From positions 310,001 to 374,000 of the forward strand of contig JARFIW010001105.1 in the NCBI GenBank assembly GCA_036346225.1: 64,000 nucleotides of DNA, in the 5' to 3' direction. The notes beneath the pieces were generated by a model. That model ran no database searches. It was not told where the DNA came from and was given only the letters and a program-made list of their open reading frames with translations. The position numbers were made by a program, and so were the translations under genes. Below are positions 31,750-42,326 of the stretch, piece after piece; within the stretch, counting starts at the first letter, position 1, and every line of letters begins with the position of its first letter. Source of the stretch: Platerodrilus igneus. Lineage: Eukaryota; Arthropoda; Insecta; Coleoptera; Lycidae.

Positions 31750-32290
31750 GATTTTAACAATTTGAAGCAGTTCGGAACTCTTCGTAGGGCTTCGTGGTTG
31801 CTTGTGGAACCAAAATAAACTTAAACACTTATTGAATGAGTGTATATACAGTTTAACGGGGTGTAGAGGTCTTCGGTAGTCTTCGGAGCCTTTCGAAAGG
31901 CTTCGGAATTTGCTTATGACGCCCAGTAAAAACTTGAACAACGATAGTTAGGAAATATTTACAGTTTGAAGAAGTCCAGACGTCTTTGGCGGTTTTTGGA
32001 ACTCTACGGAGGGCTTCGTGTTTCACTTGTTGGACAACGTTAAGTTACAAAGAATTATTATAAGAAATTAAAAACCACTAATTGACAATATATACAAGTA
32101 TAGAAGGTTCAAAGGTCTTTGGTTGTCTTCGGAACTCTTTGGAAGGCTTCAGAATTGATTTGTGAGGCCTAGTAAGAACTTGAACAGCGAAAATTAGAAA
32201 ATATTTACAGTTTTAAGAGTCCCAGAGGTCTTCGGTGATCTTCGGTACACTTTGGCAGACGTCGTTGAAGTGGTGCCTTAGGCCTCGTTG
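31750..32290 (+). repeat. Degenerate tandem repeat, ~110-130 bp unit, about five copies
   Basis: The motif family 'gaggtcttcggtagtcttcg' plus '...actctttggaaggcttcg' recurs near 31766, 31867, 31979, 32112 and 32229. Each is followed by similar spacer including 'acttgaacaacgat...ggaaatatttacagttt'. Spacing ranges from about 101 to 133 bp. It is clearly tandem but old and diverged, and has no coding frame. Confidence 0.75.
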
Positions 32291-32627
32291 AGTGCGTCGT
32301 TGTTAAACTCTACGGGTTGTTGTCCCGGAGGTAGACTTGACAGATGCAGTCGTTGACACCATAATTAACAACTTCTCGGGCTGTACTTGTAGTGGAAGCG
32401 GTTTGAATGAGTTCTTTCAGCGATGGTGGCTGAGGCGACAGAAGCTTTGGGTGCGGTATAGGATTAAACGGAGCGCACGTCGGAGAGCGTTCTGTGCTTG
32501 TTTGTCGTTGGTTTGGTGTATGGAACGGAGCTTACCACCTATACGTAAATTATTTTACTATTAACAATGAATTATAGTAGCGTGCTCCAGGTACGGCGGC
32601 GGACAGCGTCACTGTTGGAGAATACGC
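32291..32627. other. GC-richer stretch, nothing recognised
   Basis: A 75-codon plus-strand frame (32337-32564) has no domain or homologous motif I recognise. It follows the tandem repeats and precedes a short minisatellite. Confidence 0.35.
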
Positions 32628-32750
32628 AGGCTATGGGGAGCACTGCGTGTTGTACTATTTGTAGGCTATAGAGAACGCTGCTCGCTGAAAGTTTTTCAGG
32701 CTATGGGGAGCACTACAAGAGGATTCCTTAGGCTATGGTGAGCACTAATA
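32628..32750 (+). repeat. Short minisatellite, ~35-bp unit, four copies
   Basis: AGGCTATGGGGAGCACT or a close variant starts at 32628, 32663, 32698 and 32730. Confidence 0.85.
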
Positions 32751-33010
32751 AATGTCTTTCGAAAAATTTGCAATTATATTTATACACTTCAATTTCCTAT
32801 TCTTTCTGTGTTGAAAAGCGTTAATGATGTCTTTAACCAATGGAATTGTGTTTTTCGATTTTCGTGTGTAAAAGAATCTCCAAGTTTAGTTCGACCAATG
32901 AGCGTACTGATTTTTGGGTACCACAAAGAATGAGTTAGAAATTCTCGCGATTCTTGGTTTGTTCTGTGTTCAGCTTGTGTACTTTGATATAGTCAACTGC
33001 AATTCTCTAG

Positions 33011-33400
33011 TTGTTCTGTGTTCAGCTCGGGCGAGGTGATATAGTCAACATCCTCCCCGCTGAAGAGTGTAGCGTAGTTTGGTTGATGCGGGCTGGTGGT
33101 GGTTTAGTGGGTGCTGGTCGTATATCTTTGGAGTGTATCTTCACGTCTCCCCGTTCCAACCGTGTCCGGCTCTTCTTTGGATTGGGTGAGGTCCAGCCTA
33201 TTTGGTTTTGAATCAATTTCTGGAGTAAGGATAGTTTCTAACCATGAATATGTACCCGGGCGAAAACAGAGCGGGATCCTTGTCTTGGGCATATTTTCCC
33301 TGAAGAGGCGTTTGCGATCCTGAATCTCTCGGATGCGGCGTAGTCGGGCTCCTCCTTGATTATTTACTGGCGGTTGGTGGAGGTCTCCTGGACTGGCTAG
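33011..33400 (-). pseudogene. Possible retroelement polyprotein tail fragment
   Basis: This is an unusually GC-rich patch with overlapping minus-strand frames (33292-33104 and 33216-33022). They are rich in Arg, Pro, Thr and acidic residues and carry LRRIREIQDRKRLF-like basic stretches. The style resembles the C-terminus of an LTR retroelement polyprotein, but I recognise no diagnostic domain. Confidence 0.2.
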
Positions 33401-33690
33401 TTTACGTCAGAAATTTTGTTGGCAACAACGGATGACTTTTTTTATCGCATATCACACCACGCATTGAACTCTCTCTTGCGGTGTTATCATTTTTTGGTAT
33501 TCATTCAGTTTCTAAAATAAAAAACAAACGAATCATTTAGAAAAACCCTACACAAATTTCTTGAGTTGCTTTACATGATACTACAAACCGCGTGTTTCTA
33601 TGTATTACAGTTTTTTAAAATTGCATTTTGAATGCAGAGAGGTTTCATGTGCACACTCTGTATATTCCTTCCTAGGTGTAAAAAAATGTA
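33398..33690 (-). mobile_element. Truncated end of the Tc1/mariner-type transposon
   Basis: It is closely similar to 31335-31607, covering the start of the transposase gene, leader and right inverted repeat. Only this end is present, so it is a solo remnant. Confidence 0.8.
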
Positions 33691-34290
33691 GACCGTTGTG
33701 GGTGAAATTCATTTAGTAGCATAAGAACGATTTTACCCTACCGGAACTTCAATTAGTTCAATTCCCAGTGGAACAAATTGATCATAACCTTGTTAAAATA
33801 CCAAAACCAACCCACACATGGTGATGGTAATCCATCGCCCACCACTACACTAAAAAGGAGAAACGAAATGACGCGTGGGACTGCGCTTTGCATAAAGATG
33901 TTGAACTGCACTTGGTTTTTCAATCTCACATGATAAGAGAACAAAAGGCAGTTGCATCCTTCTCAGGGAATCAGGTATCAGAAGCTGATAAGCGATATTA
34001 GGTCCTCAATTTTAGGATGATGATGGTGCTTTAGAAAAGTATCTTAAGAATTTCTTTTTCTGCAGAGAAGTATCAGGAGATCATATGAGATATTAGTTCT
34101 CTTTCATGTAGAGCGATGTAAGCCTTTATATTGCAAATTAAAAGAAAAGTCTTCCCAAATATAAGAAATTAAATTCCTTGCAAAAGATTTATTAGTTTAA
34201 ATAATTAATTAAATTCTAAAGCATAAATAAATAAATAATTTTATAATATAATGTGATGCAGTCATAAATTTAAAACTGTCGTTTAGCCTA
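33691..34290. other. Spacer 3' of the secreted-protein gene
   Basis: This is AT-rich, with a weak repeat shared with 29150-29250 near 34060-34150. No gene was seen. Confidence 0.4.
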
Positions 34291-34293
34291 ACC

Positions 34294-34340
34294 TTATTTA
34301 TTGCGTTTCAGACTTCAGTAGGTACCTAATAAATTTTATT
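34294..34340 (-). promoter_or_regulatory. Poly(A) signals of the secreted repeat-protein gene
   Basis: AATAAA on the minus strand occurs at about 34335-34340, 12 bases past the stop codon, and again near 34294-34299. Either could direct cleavage. Confidence 0.45.
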
Positions 34341-34351
34341 TTTTAGGGACA

Positions 34352-36220
34352 CTAATGCTTTGTTCCGACATAAGAGGGTTTGTGTTCTACGTCAACTAAT
34401 CCAGAACTTTGACTTACAATTTCTACTCCTACTGCTGGCAGGTCAGTAGCGTGACCCAATTGCGCTGGCGATGTAACTTGATTAAGCGCATTTACTGCGT
34501 TGGGGACATTTCCAATTTGATTAGTAACCGCCGCATGTGAAGCTGTGCTGCCTTGATACGATGGATTTAATGAGCTGGTTCCTTGTCCTGGTTGTCCTAC
34601 CGCACCGTGCCCTAGTGTGAGTGGCACTCCGTTCTGGTTTCCTACAGTAGGCGAATTTTCTGGCTTTGCCGTAGTGCTTCCAGTAAGAGCAGCGCCAATT
34701 TGATTAGCTATGTTTTGAAATCCCTGTATTGCTTGTTGAATTGGACCATTTGGAGCTGCTGTAGTTCCACCTTCGTTTTGTACACTTGGACCTCCAGTTC
34801 CACCTGCGGGACGATTCAACAGGTTAGAGAAAACTTGATTACCAAAGTTCTGTACACCTTGTACTACGGATTGAAAAGGTCTTTGAGTAGTTTGTCCTTC
34901 GTGTTGTGCACCTGGCGGTGAAGTACTTGGATTGAGTACAGAGTTTACTGCAGTTTGTACGTTTTGTATAACTTGCTGAAAGGGACCGGTCCGATTAGGT
35001 TGTTGTCCCTCTTGTTGTGAACCACCTTGAAATAAGTTATTTATAGTTTGCCCTGCGTTGCTGAAGAAAGATTGTACTTGCTGAAGCGGTCCGTTAAAAG
35101 GTGGGTTCGGCGATTGTCCTGGCGCAACTGTCGATTGAAGTTGATTAAGCGGATTTAAACTTGCTACCTGATTTATTACATTCGAAACACCTTGCTGAAT
35201 TGGATTATTTCCTTGTTCTAGAGGAGGAGGTTGAATACTTGGAAGACTGGCGCTTACGCCTTGTCCAAGTTGATCTATGAGATTCTGTGCACCTTGCTGT
35301 AAGTTACCAGGTATAACCGTAGAAAGTAAACTACCCTGTCCTGGAGCCTTTGTTGTAGGTTGAACGCCAAAGAATTGTTGAATTCCGTTTATAAAAGTTT
35401 GAAAAGGTGCAAAAGGTGCTGCTGTTGCGGGCGAATCGCCTAAGACGGTCGTCTGAGTAGTTGTTCGAAATCCAATATTACCAAGATTTGCTGCTATTTG
35501 TTGAAATCCAGTAGTTACCCGATTAATAATATTTGGTCCAGCAGCCGGTTTTTGTGGCTTTTCTGTAACAGCTTCGCTTCGTAAGCTTTCAACAAAATCA
35601 TCAGTTGCACCTTTGAAACCACTCACAATTTCTGCGACAACATTTTTATCACCTCCTGATTTGAACAGGCTTCGTTGTAGAAGTGACGAGAAAAAGTTTG
35701 AAACTGTTTTGTTTAGACGGTCCCACTGTTCGCCTGAAATCGGCGGGTTTTTATTTCCATCTGGTTGAGGTCCACCTAAATTGTCTAAGCTTTCGCGTAT
35801 GTTGTGTAAACCACTTGACACGATTGTCTGTGCTATTTGTACCAAGAGCACATAATTTGGATTGTGATTATTTTCTTCTGGAGAAACCGTTGAAGCTTCT
35901 CCAAGAGCTTGGTAGGTCGATTCGTCATGAATTTCTGGCAATTCTGACTGTTTTTCGATTACGTTATTATTTGCATCTTCCAAACGAAGGTATTTCGCAG
36001 CTACTGCTAATTCTTCTCCCGATAACTGAACTTTCGCGTCGAGATTTCGAACACCGTTACCGTGATATTCAATATTGTTTATAGCTGGAGATCGCCGAAT
36101 TTTTGCACCTTCAAAATAATCATCATACACAATTATTACAGGAATGTCAAGGGTTTTAATAGGTAGTGTTGCCGTATGTGCAGCAACAAAGAACGCGCAA
36201 AGCAACAAATATTTATGCAT
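34352..36220 (-). CDS. Secreted low-complexity repeat protein (622 aa), function unknown
   Basis: This is the only long intact frame in the window. It begins with a signal peptide (MHKYLLLCAFFVAAHTA, cleavage probable after residue 17), so the product should be secreted. Residues ~20-250 are mixed, with a possible dibasic site (IRRSP near 41-45). From about 260 to 530 there are about six loose repeats of 30-50 residues. Each has a helical block such as GPFQQVIQNVQTAVNSVL, RPFQSVVQGVQNFGNQVF or GPIQQAIQGFQNIANQIG, followed by a Pro/Gly/Thr/Gln-rich linker (TTKAPGQG, TTAAP). The tail is Gly/Ser/Asn-rich. Amphipathic helices with flexible linkers suggest a structural, cuticular or silk/glue-like secretion, but that is inference. 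It is intronless over 1.87 kb with promoter and poly(A) signals. No family recognised. Confidence 0.85.
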   Translation of the reverse strand: MHKYLLLCAFFVAAHTATLPIKTLDIPVIIVYDDYFEGAKIRRSPAINNIEYHGNGVRNLDAKVQLSGEELAVAAKYLRLEDANNNVIEKQSELPEIHDESTYQALGEASTVSPEENNHNPNYVLLVQIAQTIVSSGLHNIRESLDNLGGPQPDGNKNPPISGEQWDRLNKTVSNFFSSLLQRSLFKSGGDKNVVAEIVSGFKGATDDFVESLRSEAVTEKPQKPAAGPNIINRVTTGFQQIAANLGNIGFRTTTQTTVLGDSPATAAPFAPFQTFINGIQQFFGVQPTTKAPGQGSLLSTVIPGNLQQGAQNLIDQLGQGVSASLPSIQPPPLEQGNNPIQQGVSNVINQVASLNPLNQLQSTVAPGQSPNPPFNGPLQQVQSFFSNAGQTINNLFQGGSQQEGQQPNRTGPFQQVIQNVQTAVNSVLNPSTSPPGAQHEGQTTQRPFQSVVQGVQNFGNQVFSNLLNRPAGGTGGPSVQNEGGTTAAPNGPIQQAIQGFQNIANQIGAALTGSTTAKPENSPTVGNQNGVPLTLGHGAVGQPGQGTSSLNPSYQGSTASHAAVTNQIGNVPNAVNALNQVTSPAQLGHATDLPAVGVEIVSQSSGLVDVEHKPSYVGTKH

Positions 36221-36276
36221 CTTACGGTTGCAGCTACTTATAACTGAACTAAAGCGGATGAACTCTTGATTCTCGC

Positions 36277-36282
36277 TTTATA
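36277..36282 (-). promoter_or_regulatory. TATA box upstream of secreted repeat-protein gene
   Basis: TATAAA on the minus strand lies about 57-62 bases before the start codon. A TTAGTT/TCAGTT initiator-like sequence 30-38 bases downstream gives a plausible 5' leader of about 25 bases. Confidence 0.6.
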
Positions 36283-36299
36283 AGAATTTCTTGTTTATA

Positions 36300-37030
36300 G
36301 AAAAGTTAGCCAGTATTCGATGTAAGTGGTAGGGTTTAAAAGCATGGTAAAACCAACGTAACTCTTACAATTTGCCGCTTTAAAACGTGATAGAATCGAG
36401 GAGCAGCTTCATTATACGCAGAGATCTTGCAATAAACCAGGGTCAAGGTGAGAAATGTACGGTTAAAATGAGAATCAGGTTCAGAGAGAGATCCACTCGT
36501 TTAGAAGTACTTAGATGATAAATATTTATTGTTATTACAGTTTGACACTAATGAACCGCATGATTGGTAACAACCCACTAAAGAAATCTAATTTTTAGAA
36601 ATGTTAAGTACTTGTTTGCTCATAGTTTAAATAATTATTATTTTAACGGTACTTATTGAAAGAAAGAGTTCCGTTTTTGGAGAGTAGAAATAATGAATGT
36701 CAAGAGTGACCCAATTACTAAATTTATCGTATCTGTTGGTTCGTCGTTTGTAGGTTAGAGAACTCAAATGCGTACTGTGGACTAAGATTGAATACAAAAC
36801 GGTTCTGTATGAAAGTAGCCAATTTTCACAAATTATTGAAGGTATATAAAATGCATTTGTTGAATAATAACGACATACAAGGTACTAGGTACACGATTTA
36901 GGTCAAAAGATGCACTTCACTACAGCGACTGAACAACAGATATTTCTTGGTACCGTTAATCGATCATCATATTTAATAGTTATTAACCTCAAGTGGGACG
37001 CTAACGTCACGTCTTTTGCATCGTATATTA
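36300..37030. other. Upstream region of secreted-protein gene, nothing else recognised
   Basis: This is AT-rich non-coding sequence that may hold regulatory elements of the gene at 34352-36220. None can be named from sequence alone. Confidence 0.4.
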
Positions 37031-37037
37031 AATTGTT

Positions 37038-37201
37038 TTAAAAATAAATAACATTGTGGTTGAAAAGACAAATGTTACAAGTCATGTTACGGGTAATACG
37101 AGCGTACCGATTATATATTTTGGTTTGCCCTGAAGGGACAGGAACTGAGTAACAATATAATGGTGCGTCGATAAACTGCAGTGGTACGGGAGCAGGTTCA
37201 C
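37038..37201 (-). other. Possible terminal coding exon of an unidentified gene
   Basis: On the minus strand a good acceptor (pyrimidine-rich tract ending TTTTTTTGCAG at 37202-37212) is followed by an open frame beginning GEPAPVPLQFIDAPLYCY, continuing about 50 codons to a stop at 37038. The codon makeup looks more gene-like than surrounding frames. No upstream exon is visible before the SINE and LINE copies, and no family is recognised. Confidence 0.25.
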
Positions 37202-37446
37202 CTGCAAAAAAATTATAAAACAGATAGAAAAATTTGAAATGTAAATATAAATGGCTGAACAGCAAACAAACTACGTTACGCTAATCACATACGGCAAGCT
37301 GTTTTTCAGAACATCTAGAAGCAAGCGAAAGTCGTGATTATTCCTTAAGGGAAAAGTAAAGACCCCAAACAACTACGCTCTTACCAACCAGAATGGCTTT
37401 TGAACAGCCTAGAAAAATCGTTCGAAAGACTCCACATGTGATTTTC

Positions 37447-37730
37447 CAATGCTCCACCCGAAGGTACTACATTGGCCAGGACGCATATTTTTTTTACCTG
37501 AAAAATTTAGAATTTTACCGAACCCTTGCTATTTCACGCAAGGTAGGGATCTTTAACGTGCGTGACAACACTCACACACAGGACCTCCATTTTTACCTCT
37601 CATCCGAACGAGGGTATATTTTTGCGAAAAATGCTTGCCTAACAGTTTTCAAGCGGACCGTATCGGGATTCGAACCCAGGACCTTGGGCGTAGTAGTCAC
37701 ACACATACCAATATGCCACTGAGCCGCCAG
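37447..37730 (-). mobile_element. tRNA-derived SINE, well-preserved copy
   Basis: The minus-strand head GGCGGCTCAGTGGCATATTGG is tRNA-like with an A box (TGGCATATTGG) and a perfect B box (GGTTCGAATCC, about 37669-37679). The body contains TCACGCACGTTAAAGATCCC and ends at 'ccttcgggtggagcattgg'. The LINE pair at 37743-57402 is inserted immediately in front of the SINE 5' end. Confidence 0.88.
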
Positions 37731-37742
37731 AACTTAAATACA
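37731..37742. repeat. 12-bp target duplication, copy 1 of 3
   Basis: AACTTAAATACA, identical to 49962-49973 and 57403-57414. It marks the 3' end of LINE copy A on the minus strand. Confidence 0.85.
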
Positions 37743-38595
37743 TTATTATTTAATTAAGGAGCCGCTATGCTTGCGGCCACGTCCTCAATGCTCCACCCGA
37801 AAGTACTACACTGGGTTCAAGCGCGAAAATATAAACGTGCTCCTAATTATTCTAACTTCAAAATTAACACATCCTAAATAAAAATCTAACAATTGAAACA
37901 AAAACTTAGAATAGGGTTTGATTGATGGTATCCCTAGCGTTGATTTGGAGTGTGCCCGATCAACAAGACACAAACAAAATAAATGGGGAGGGATCCGTAA
38001 TGACGGATAGCAGCCGCCAGCTCTGCTTACCGGTGCGACCTGAAGGGTCAAATTAAAACTATCCAAATGTAGCTAGCTGATTTAAAATGGATTCAAATTT
38101 TCTAAGAATACGCCAAATATTAATAGTGAATCCAGCTATTTTACCTGCCCTATAAATTTACACATTTGTTTCTCTGATCTAAGTAATTTGTTAGCATAAG
38201 TCCGTCCCTAGCTTTCCCTATCATTCCCTAACTGATTTATATTGTAATTACAATCTTCTCAGACAATCTTCCTTCCTATATATAAGCTGCCACCAAAAAT
38301 GGCGGCAGAACGTCAAACAAATTATATCAAACCACAAACAATAAAAACAGGCAAAAATATAAATATAAAAATAAATATAATATTTATGTAAATATATAAA
38401 TAAACATCTATAAGCATTAAGCGTTGAGCAGTGCATAAAATTGCAAAAAGCATAACCCAAATTATCAGGTGAACTCGCATAAGCATTATACCGGCTAGCG
38501 CCATTACGCACAAAACGTGCTCGTTAAATTATTTCAAATCTACTAATTATCATCAATCAATGCTTATGCGAGCACAACCGCCACAATTTTGTTCT

Positions 38596-38600
38596 TACCT
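38596..38600. repeat. BEL target-site duplication, left
   Basis: TACCT, repeated at 43337-43341. The uninterrupted sequence in LINE copy B (50805-50830) has a single TACCT at the corresponding site, confirming insertion here. Confidence 0.9.
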
Positions 38601-38805
38601 TGTGTAAAATATTACAGGCCTTCTGCGTGCGTCTATAGACCTAAGGGTAGTAGAGGGAGTAAGTAAGGGGTTACTATAACTTGTTGTTCAGAACGTAAGT
38701 AGAACGTAGCGAGAACGTAAGAAGCTCTCAAGATGTGTAGTCGCTTAGCTTGATTTATATTTAATTATACCTTTCTTTAATCTTGATGTTGTTTATTGCA
38801 TTACA
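38601..38805 (+). repeat. BEL/Pao 5' LTR
   Basis: 205 bp, TGTG...TACA. It differs from the 3' LTR at four positions. A TAAGGGGTTACTATAA segment and an AATCTTGATG region are shared by both. Confidence 0.92.
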
Positions 38806-38812
38806 TCAACTT

Positions 38813-38830
38813 TGGTGCCGAAACACGGGA
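38813..38830 (+). promoter_or_regulatory. Primer-binding site of BEL element
   Basis: TGGTGCCGAAACACGGGA starts seven bases after the LTR. TGG at the start pairs with the CCA end of the priming tRNA. The tRNA itself is not assigned. Confidence 0.7.
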
Positions 38831-38928
38831 AGATCTGGTGATAAATATAAACGAGCTTTAACGTAAATATTCGAAATAACGGAACGGGAACGCGAATATT
38901 TAACAAACGGCTATACTATCGAGGCTTC

Positions 38929-40166
38929 ATGATGGAACAAGTAAAACGGACAATTTGTAGAACGCACTTAACTAAAACGGTTAATAATATAAATTCTATG
39001 CTAGAAAGTAGTTTCAGTGTTGAAGACATTTATACAGCTATGTCAAAGTTAAAGCTTGCGAGTGATAATCTGAAAGAAATTGATAAGCAAATTGAACCTT
39101 TGCTTAAAGAAAATCTAGAGGACGAGTTAATGAAAAGGTATGAATATGAAGAGGTAGCTGTAACTACGATGTCTAAGTTGGAATTTAGATTAAAATGTTC
39201 AGAAAAATCGCAGATAGAGGTTGACTCGAATTTAACGAATACGGTACCAGTAAGTAACGAAACAAGTAGGCCGTCCTATACGTCAGTGAAGCTTCAACGT
39301 GTACAGTTAGCGAAGTATGATGGTACTGCAAAGGGCTGGCTTCCTTTCTGGGAACAATTCAGAAGTATGATCTACGACAATCAACAATTAACGAACGGAG
39401 ATCGATTCAACTACCTGCGAATGTATGTCACGGGAAGGGCCGCTGAAGCAATTGAAGGATTTCCTCCATCTGGAGCATTTTATGAAGAAGCTTTAAATAT
39501 ATTAAAAGATCAATTTGGAAATGAGGAACGGCTAATTGAACAATATATTGATAGCATTATGAAAATCGAACCTGTAAAATCTAAAAATGACGAAAGTACT
39601 TTAAGGAAGAATTACAATCTAATTACTTCAGCTATGCGTGCTCTTGAAATATTAAAAGTATCTAGTTCTCAATACAACATAATCGTAAAGTCGATTCTCA
39701 TTAAGTAGTTGCCAACGGAATTGCGTTTAGGATTTTATCGACAAATGAAAATGAAATAATCCAATCATCTAGAAATTATTGCGAATAATTTAGAAAGTTC
39801 ATCATCAAGGTCAGAGGAAGATGTAGATCGCCAGGTAAAAGATTTATTGCAGTTTCTTAAAAACGAAATTGAGTCCTTAGAACAAGCTTTAAATCCGGAT
39901 GCAGGTTGTAAAGAAAAGATGCTCCCAACAGAAAAGAGAACGCCTTACAAAGGAACTGCGGCTAGTTTATTAGTCACGCCGAACAAACGTATTGAATGTT
40001 GTGCTTTCTGCAAGAAAGACCATAAAACCGACATGTGTGACTCAGATGTACCTTTGGCAAGAAAGAAAGAAATTCTAAAGGCAACAGGAAATTGTTACCG
40101 TTGTACGAGAAATAACCATAGTGCTAAGTATTGTAAAAATGGATTCTTAAGATGTAAGGAATTCTG
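38929..40166 (+). pseudogene. BEL/Pao gag with CCHC-type knuckles (two stops)
   Basis: Gag packages the element RNA. The first frame (38929-39708) has an N-terminal coiled-coil-like helical region and then the BEL-typical LQRVQLAKYDGTAKGWLPFW and ILKDQFGNEERL blocks. In-frame stops at about 39706 and 39757 are followed by a second frame (39847-40166) with the Cys/His array CAFCKKDHKTDMC and CYRCTRNNHSAKYC, the nucleic-acid-binding knuckles. A further stop at 40165 separates it from protease. Confidence 0.85.
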
Positions 40167-40248
40167 AGGCAGGCATGCTACAACTATATGCGACCCAAGC
40201 TTTAAGCCAGGTAAAGATAGACACAACGCTGAGAAGACAGGTATTGCA

Positions 40249-42317
40249 ATGAAATTAACGAAAGGCGAGAGTTCAATGAACACTTCGGCGCCGTCGGTGT
40301 CCAGTTTGATGACAAACGTAAACAAAAATGTGCTATTACAAACGGCTTGTGTTTATGCCTTTGGCGAAAATTCAAAGAAGTTAATCAGATTAGTTATGGA
40401 CGGCGGCAGTCAACTTTCATTTATTAAGGAGAATCTATCAAGGGTATTAAATTTACCTGTAGTTGGACAACATAGGGTTCGTATTGCCGCGTTTGGAGAT
40501 AGTGCATCGATTCCCTCTAAGCTTTACAACCGCGTTTTAATTACTTTGAAGGGACAATATACAGATGAAATTTTAACGATTGAGGCTGTGGAAGTTCTAG
40601 AAATTTGCATGGATGATTTACATATACCTAAAGAAAGCGTGGTAGAGTATCAAAACTTGCAGCTTGCTGACAATATCCCGTTTAATATAGATCGAGCGTT
40701 AATTTTTGATGGAATTAGTATCCTTATTGGGGCAGACAGTTACTGGACAGTAATGACAGGAAAAAATATTCGTCTAAACAAAGGTTTAGTAGCGGTGGAC
40801 ACGAAATTTGGTTATGCTTTGCATGGCCCCATACCAGTTGATGCTGCAACCATAAGAGTAAATCTGCAGACAGTGTTACATGCGACAGTTATAAAAACAG
40901 AAGCTGAGATCGAAAGTATGTGGAGTTTAGAAACAATAGGTATAACCAATGAAGCAGACGACGATAAGAAATTTTTCGATAATTTTTTGAAAAATAACGT
41001 TCATAAATGTGATGATCGATATTTAGTAGCGTTACCGTGGAAGAATGAGGATGCAGTGATTGAAAATGATAATTTAATTAGTGCCCGAATTCGTGCTCAA
41101 ACGTTAAAGTTTAAATTGACCAATATTAACAAAATATGTGAATATAACGCAGCTATCAAAGGAATGTTGGATAATAATTATGCCGAGTTAATTTCCCGCG
41201 GTGATGCTGAAAAAACAAATGGCGATCGTGTTTACTACATGCCACACAGGCCGGTTTTTAGAGAAGATAAACAAACAACGCGTTTACGAGTGGTTTTCGA
41301 TGCGTCTTCACATGCCCCGGGACAAAAATCATTGAATGACTTATTAGAAAAGGGGCCTAATTTAAGTCCAGATTTAATTAAGATTTTGCTTAATTTTCGT
41401 GTAGGCGAGATCGGAATTACGGCTGACATTGAGAAAGCATTTCTACAAATTTATTTACATTCCGACGATAAAGACGCACATCGATTCTTATGGTACAATA
41501 ACGACAATGAACTGGAAACGTACCGTATGAATAGAGTAACATTTGGAGTTACATGTAGTCCGTTTCTTTTAAATTCCGTGATACGAACACATTTAATCAA
41601 TAATCGAAAACAAAACCCTGAATTTATTGAAATCTTAGAAAGTGAACAAACGTGGCCAGATAATACAATAGAGACAGCTACGTCAACGATAGATATAGTA
41701 TCGAAAATGTCTTTACTAATTAACGACACTATAAAAGGTAGCAATCAATTTATAGATTCCTCCAGATACAGTGATTTGGATCGTTTAGTGCGGATAACGG
41801 CATATGTTTTACGATTTATAGGAAATTTAAGAACCAGAAATAATAAAGAAATAAAGAGCTTAACCGTAAACGAATTTGAAAGGGTCGAAATAGCTCAGCG
41901 GGAGGTTTATTATTCGGAGATTAACAGCGTACAAGAGGGTAAGGGCATTGAACGGAAATCGAGTATTTCAACTTTAAGCCCTTTCTTAGATAAACATGAA
42001 TTGCTGCATTTGGGTGGACGTCTTCATAATTTAAGAGAAGATTTCGATTTCAAGCATCCCGTTATTCTATCGAAAAATGCACATTTAAGCAAACTACTAA
42101 TAATGAAGTTTCATAAAACTCTTCATCATAGTGGTGTTAATGCGACACTTTACGAATTACGTAAACGATTTTGGATTGTACGAGGACGGCAATTAATAAA
42201 GTCCGTTTTAGCAAGATGCGTTATCTGTAAACGACTTCGTGGAAAATCAGGGTCGCATTCCTTCGCGCCGTTACCTAGAGATCGAATAAATGCGCTGTTA
42301 TACGAGCACTTCATCTA
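40249..42317 (+). pseudogene. BEL/Pao pol: protease, partial reverse transcriptase, integrase zinc domain
   Basis: The frame is open for 689 codons. The protease region near residues 40-70 reads MDGGSQLSFI, with Gly where the family has Asp-Ser-Gly or Asp-Thr-Gly, so the active site is altered. The reverse transcriptase starts normally (LRVVFDASSHAPGQKSLNDL; TADIEKAFLQIYLH, with the first catalytic Asp; RVTFGVTCSPFLLNSVI). It then jumps at about residue 465 from the palm to the region before integrase, skipping the YVDD motif and all of RNase H. The frame is kept. The integrase HHCC zinc domain follows (H...H in HKTLHHSG; CVICKRLRG), then a break before the catalytic core. Confidence 0.88.
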
Positions 42318-42326
42318 GAGATTGTT

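Noticed and set aside
34700..36084. Plus-strand frames opposite the secreted-protein gene (34700-34921, 35683-36084)
   Set aside because: They are antisense shadows of the 622-codon gene with biased Cys/Leu content and no supporting signals.
37669..37679. Functional tRNA gene suggested by the B box
   Set aside because: The sequence does not fold into a full cloverleaf and continues into a SINE body shared with 29503-29784.
37806..38066. 86-codon minus-strand frame
   Set aside because: It lies in the 3' untranslated region of LINE copy A and is not kept open in the matching region of copy B (50050-50340).
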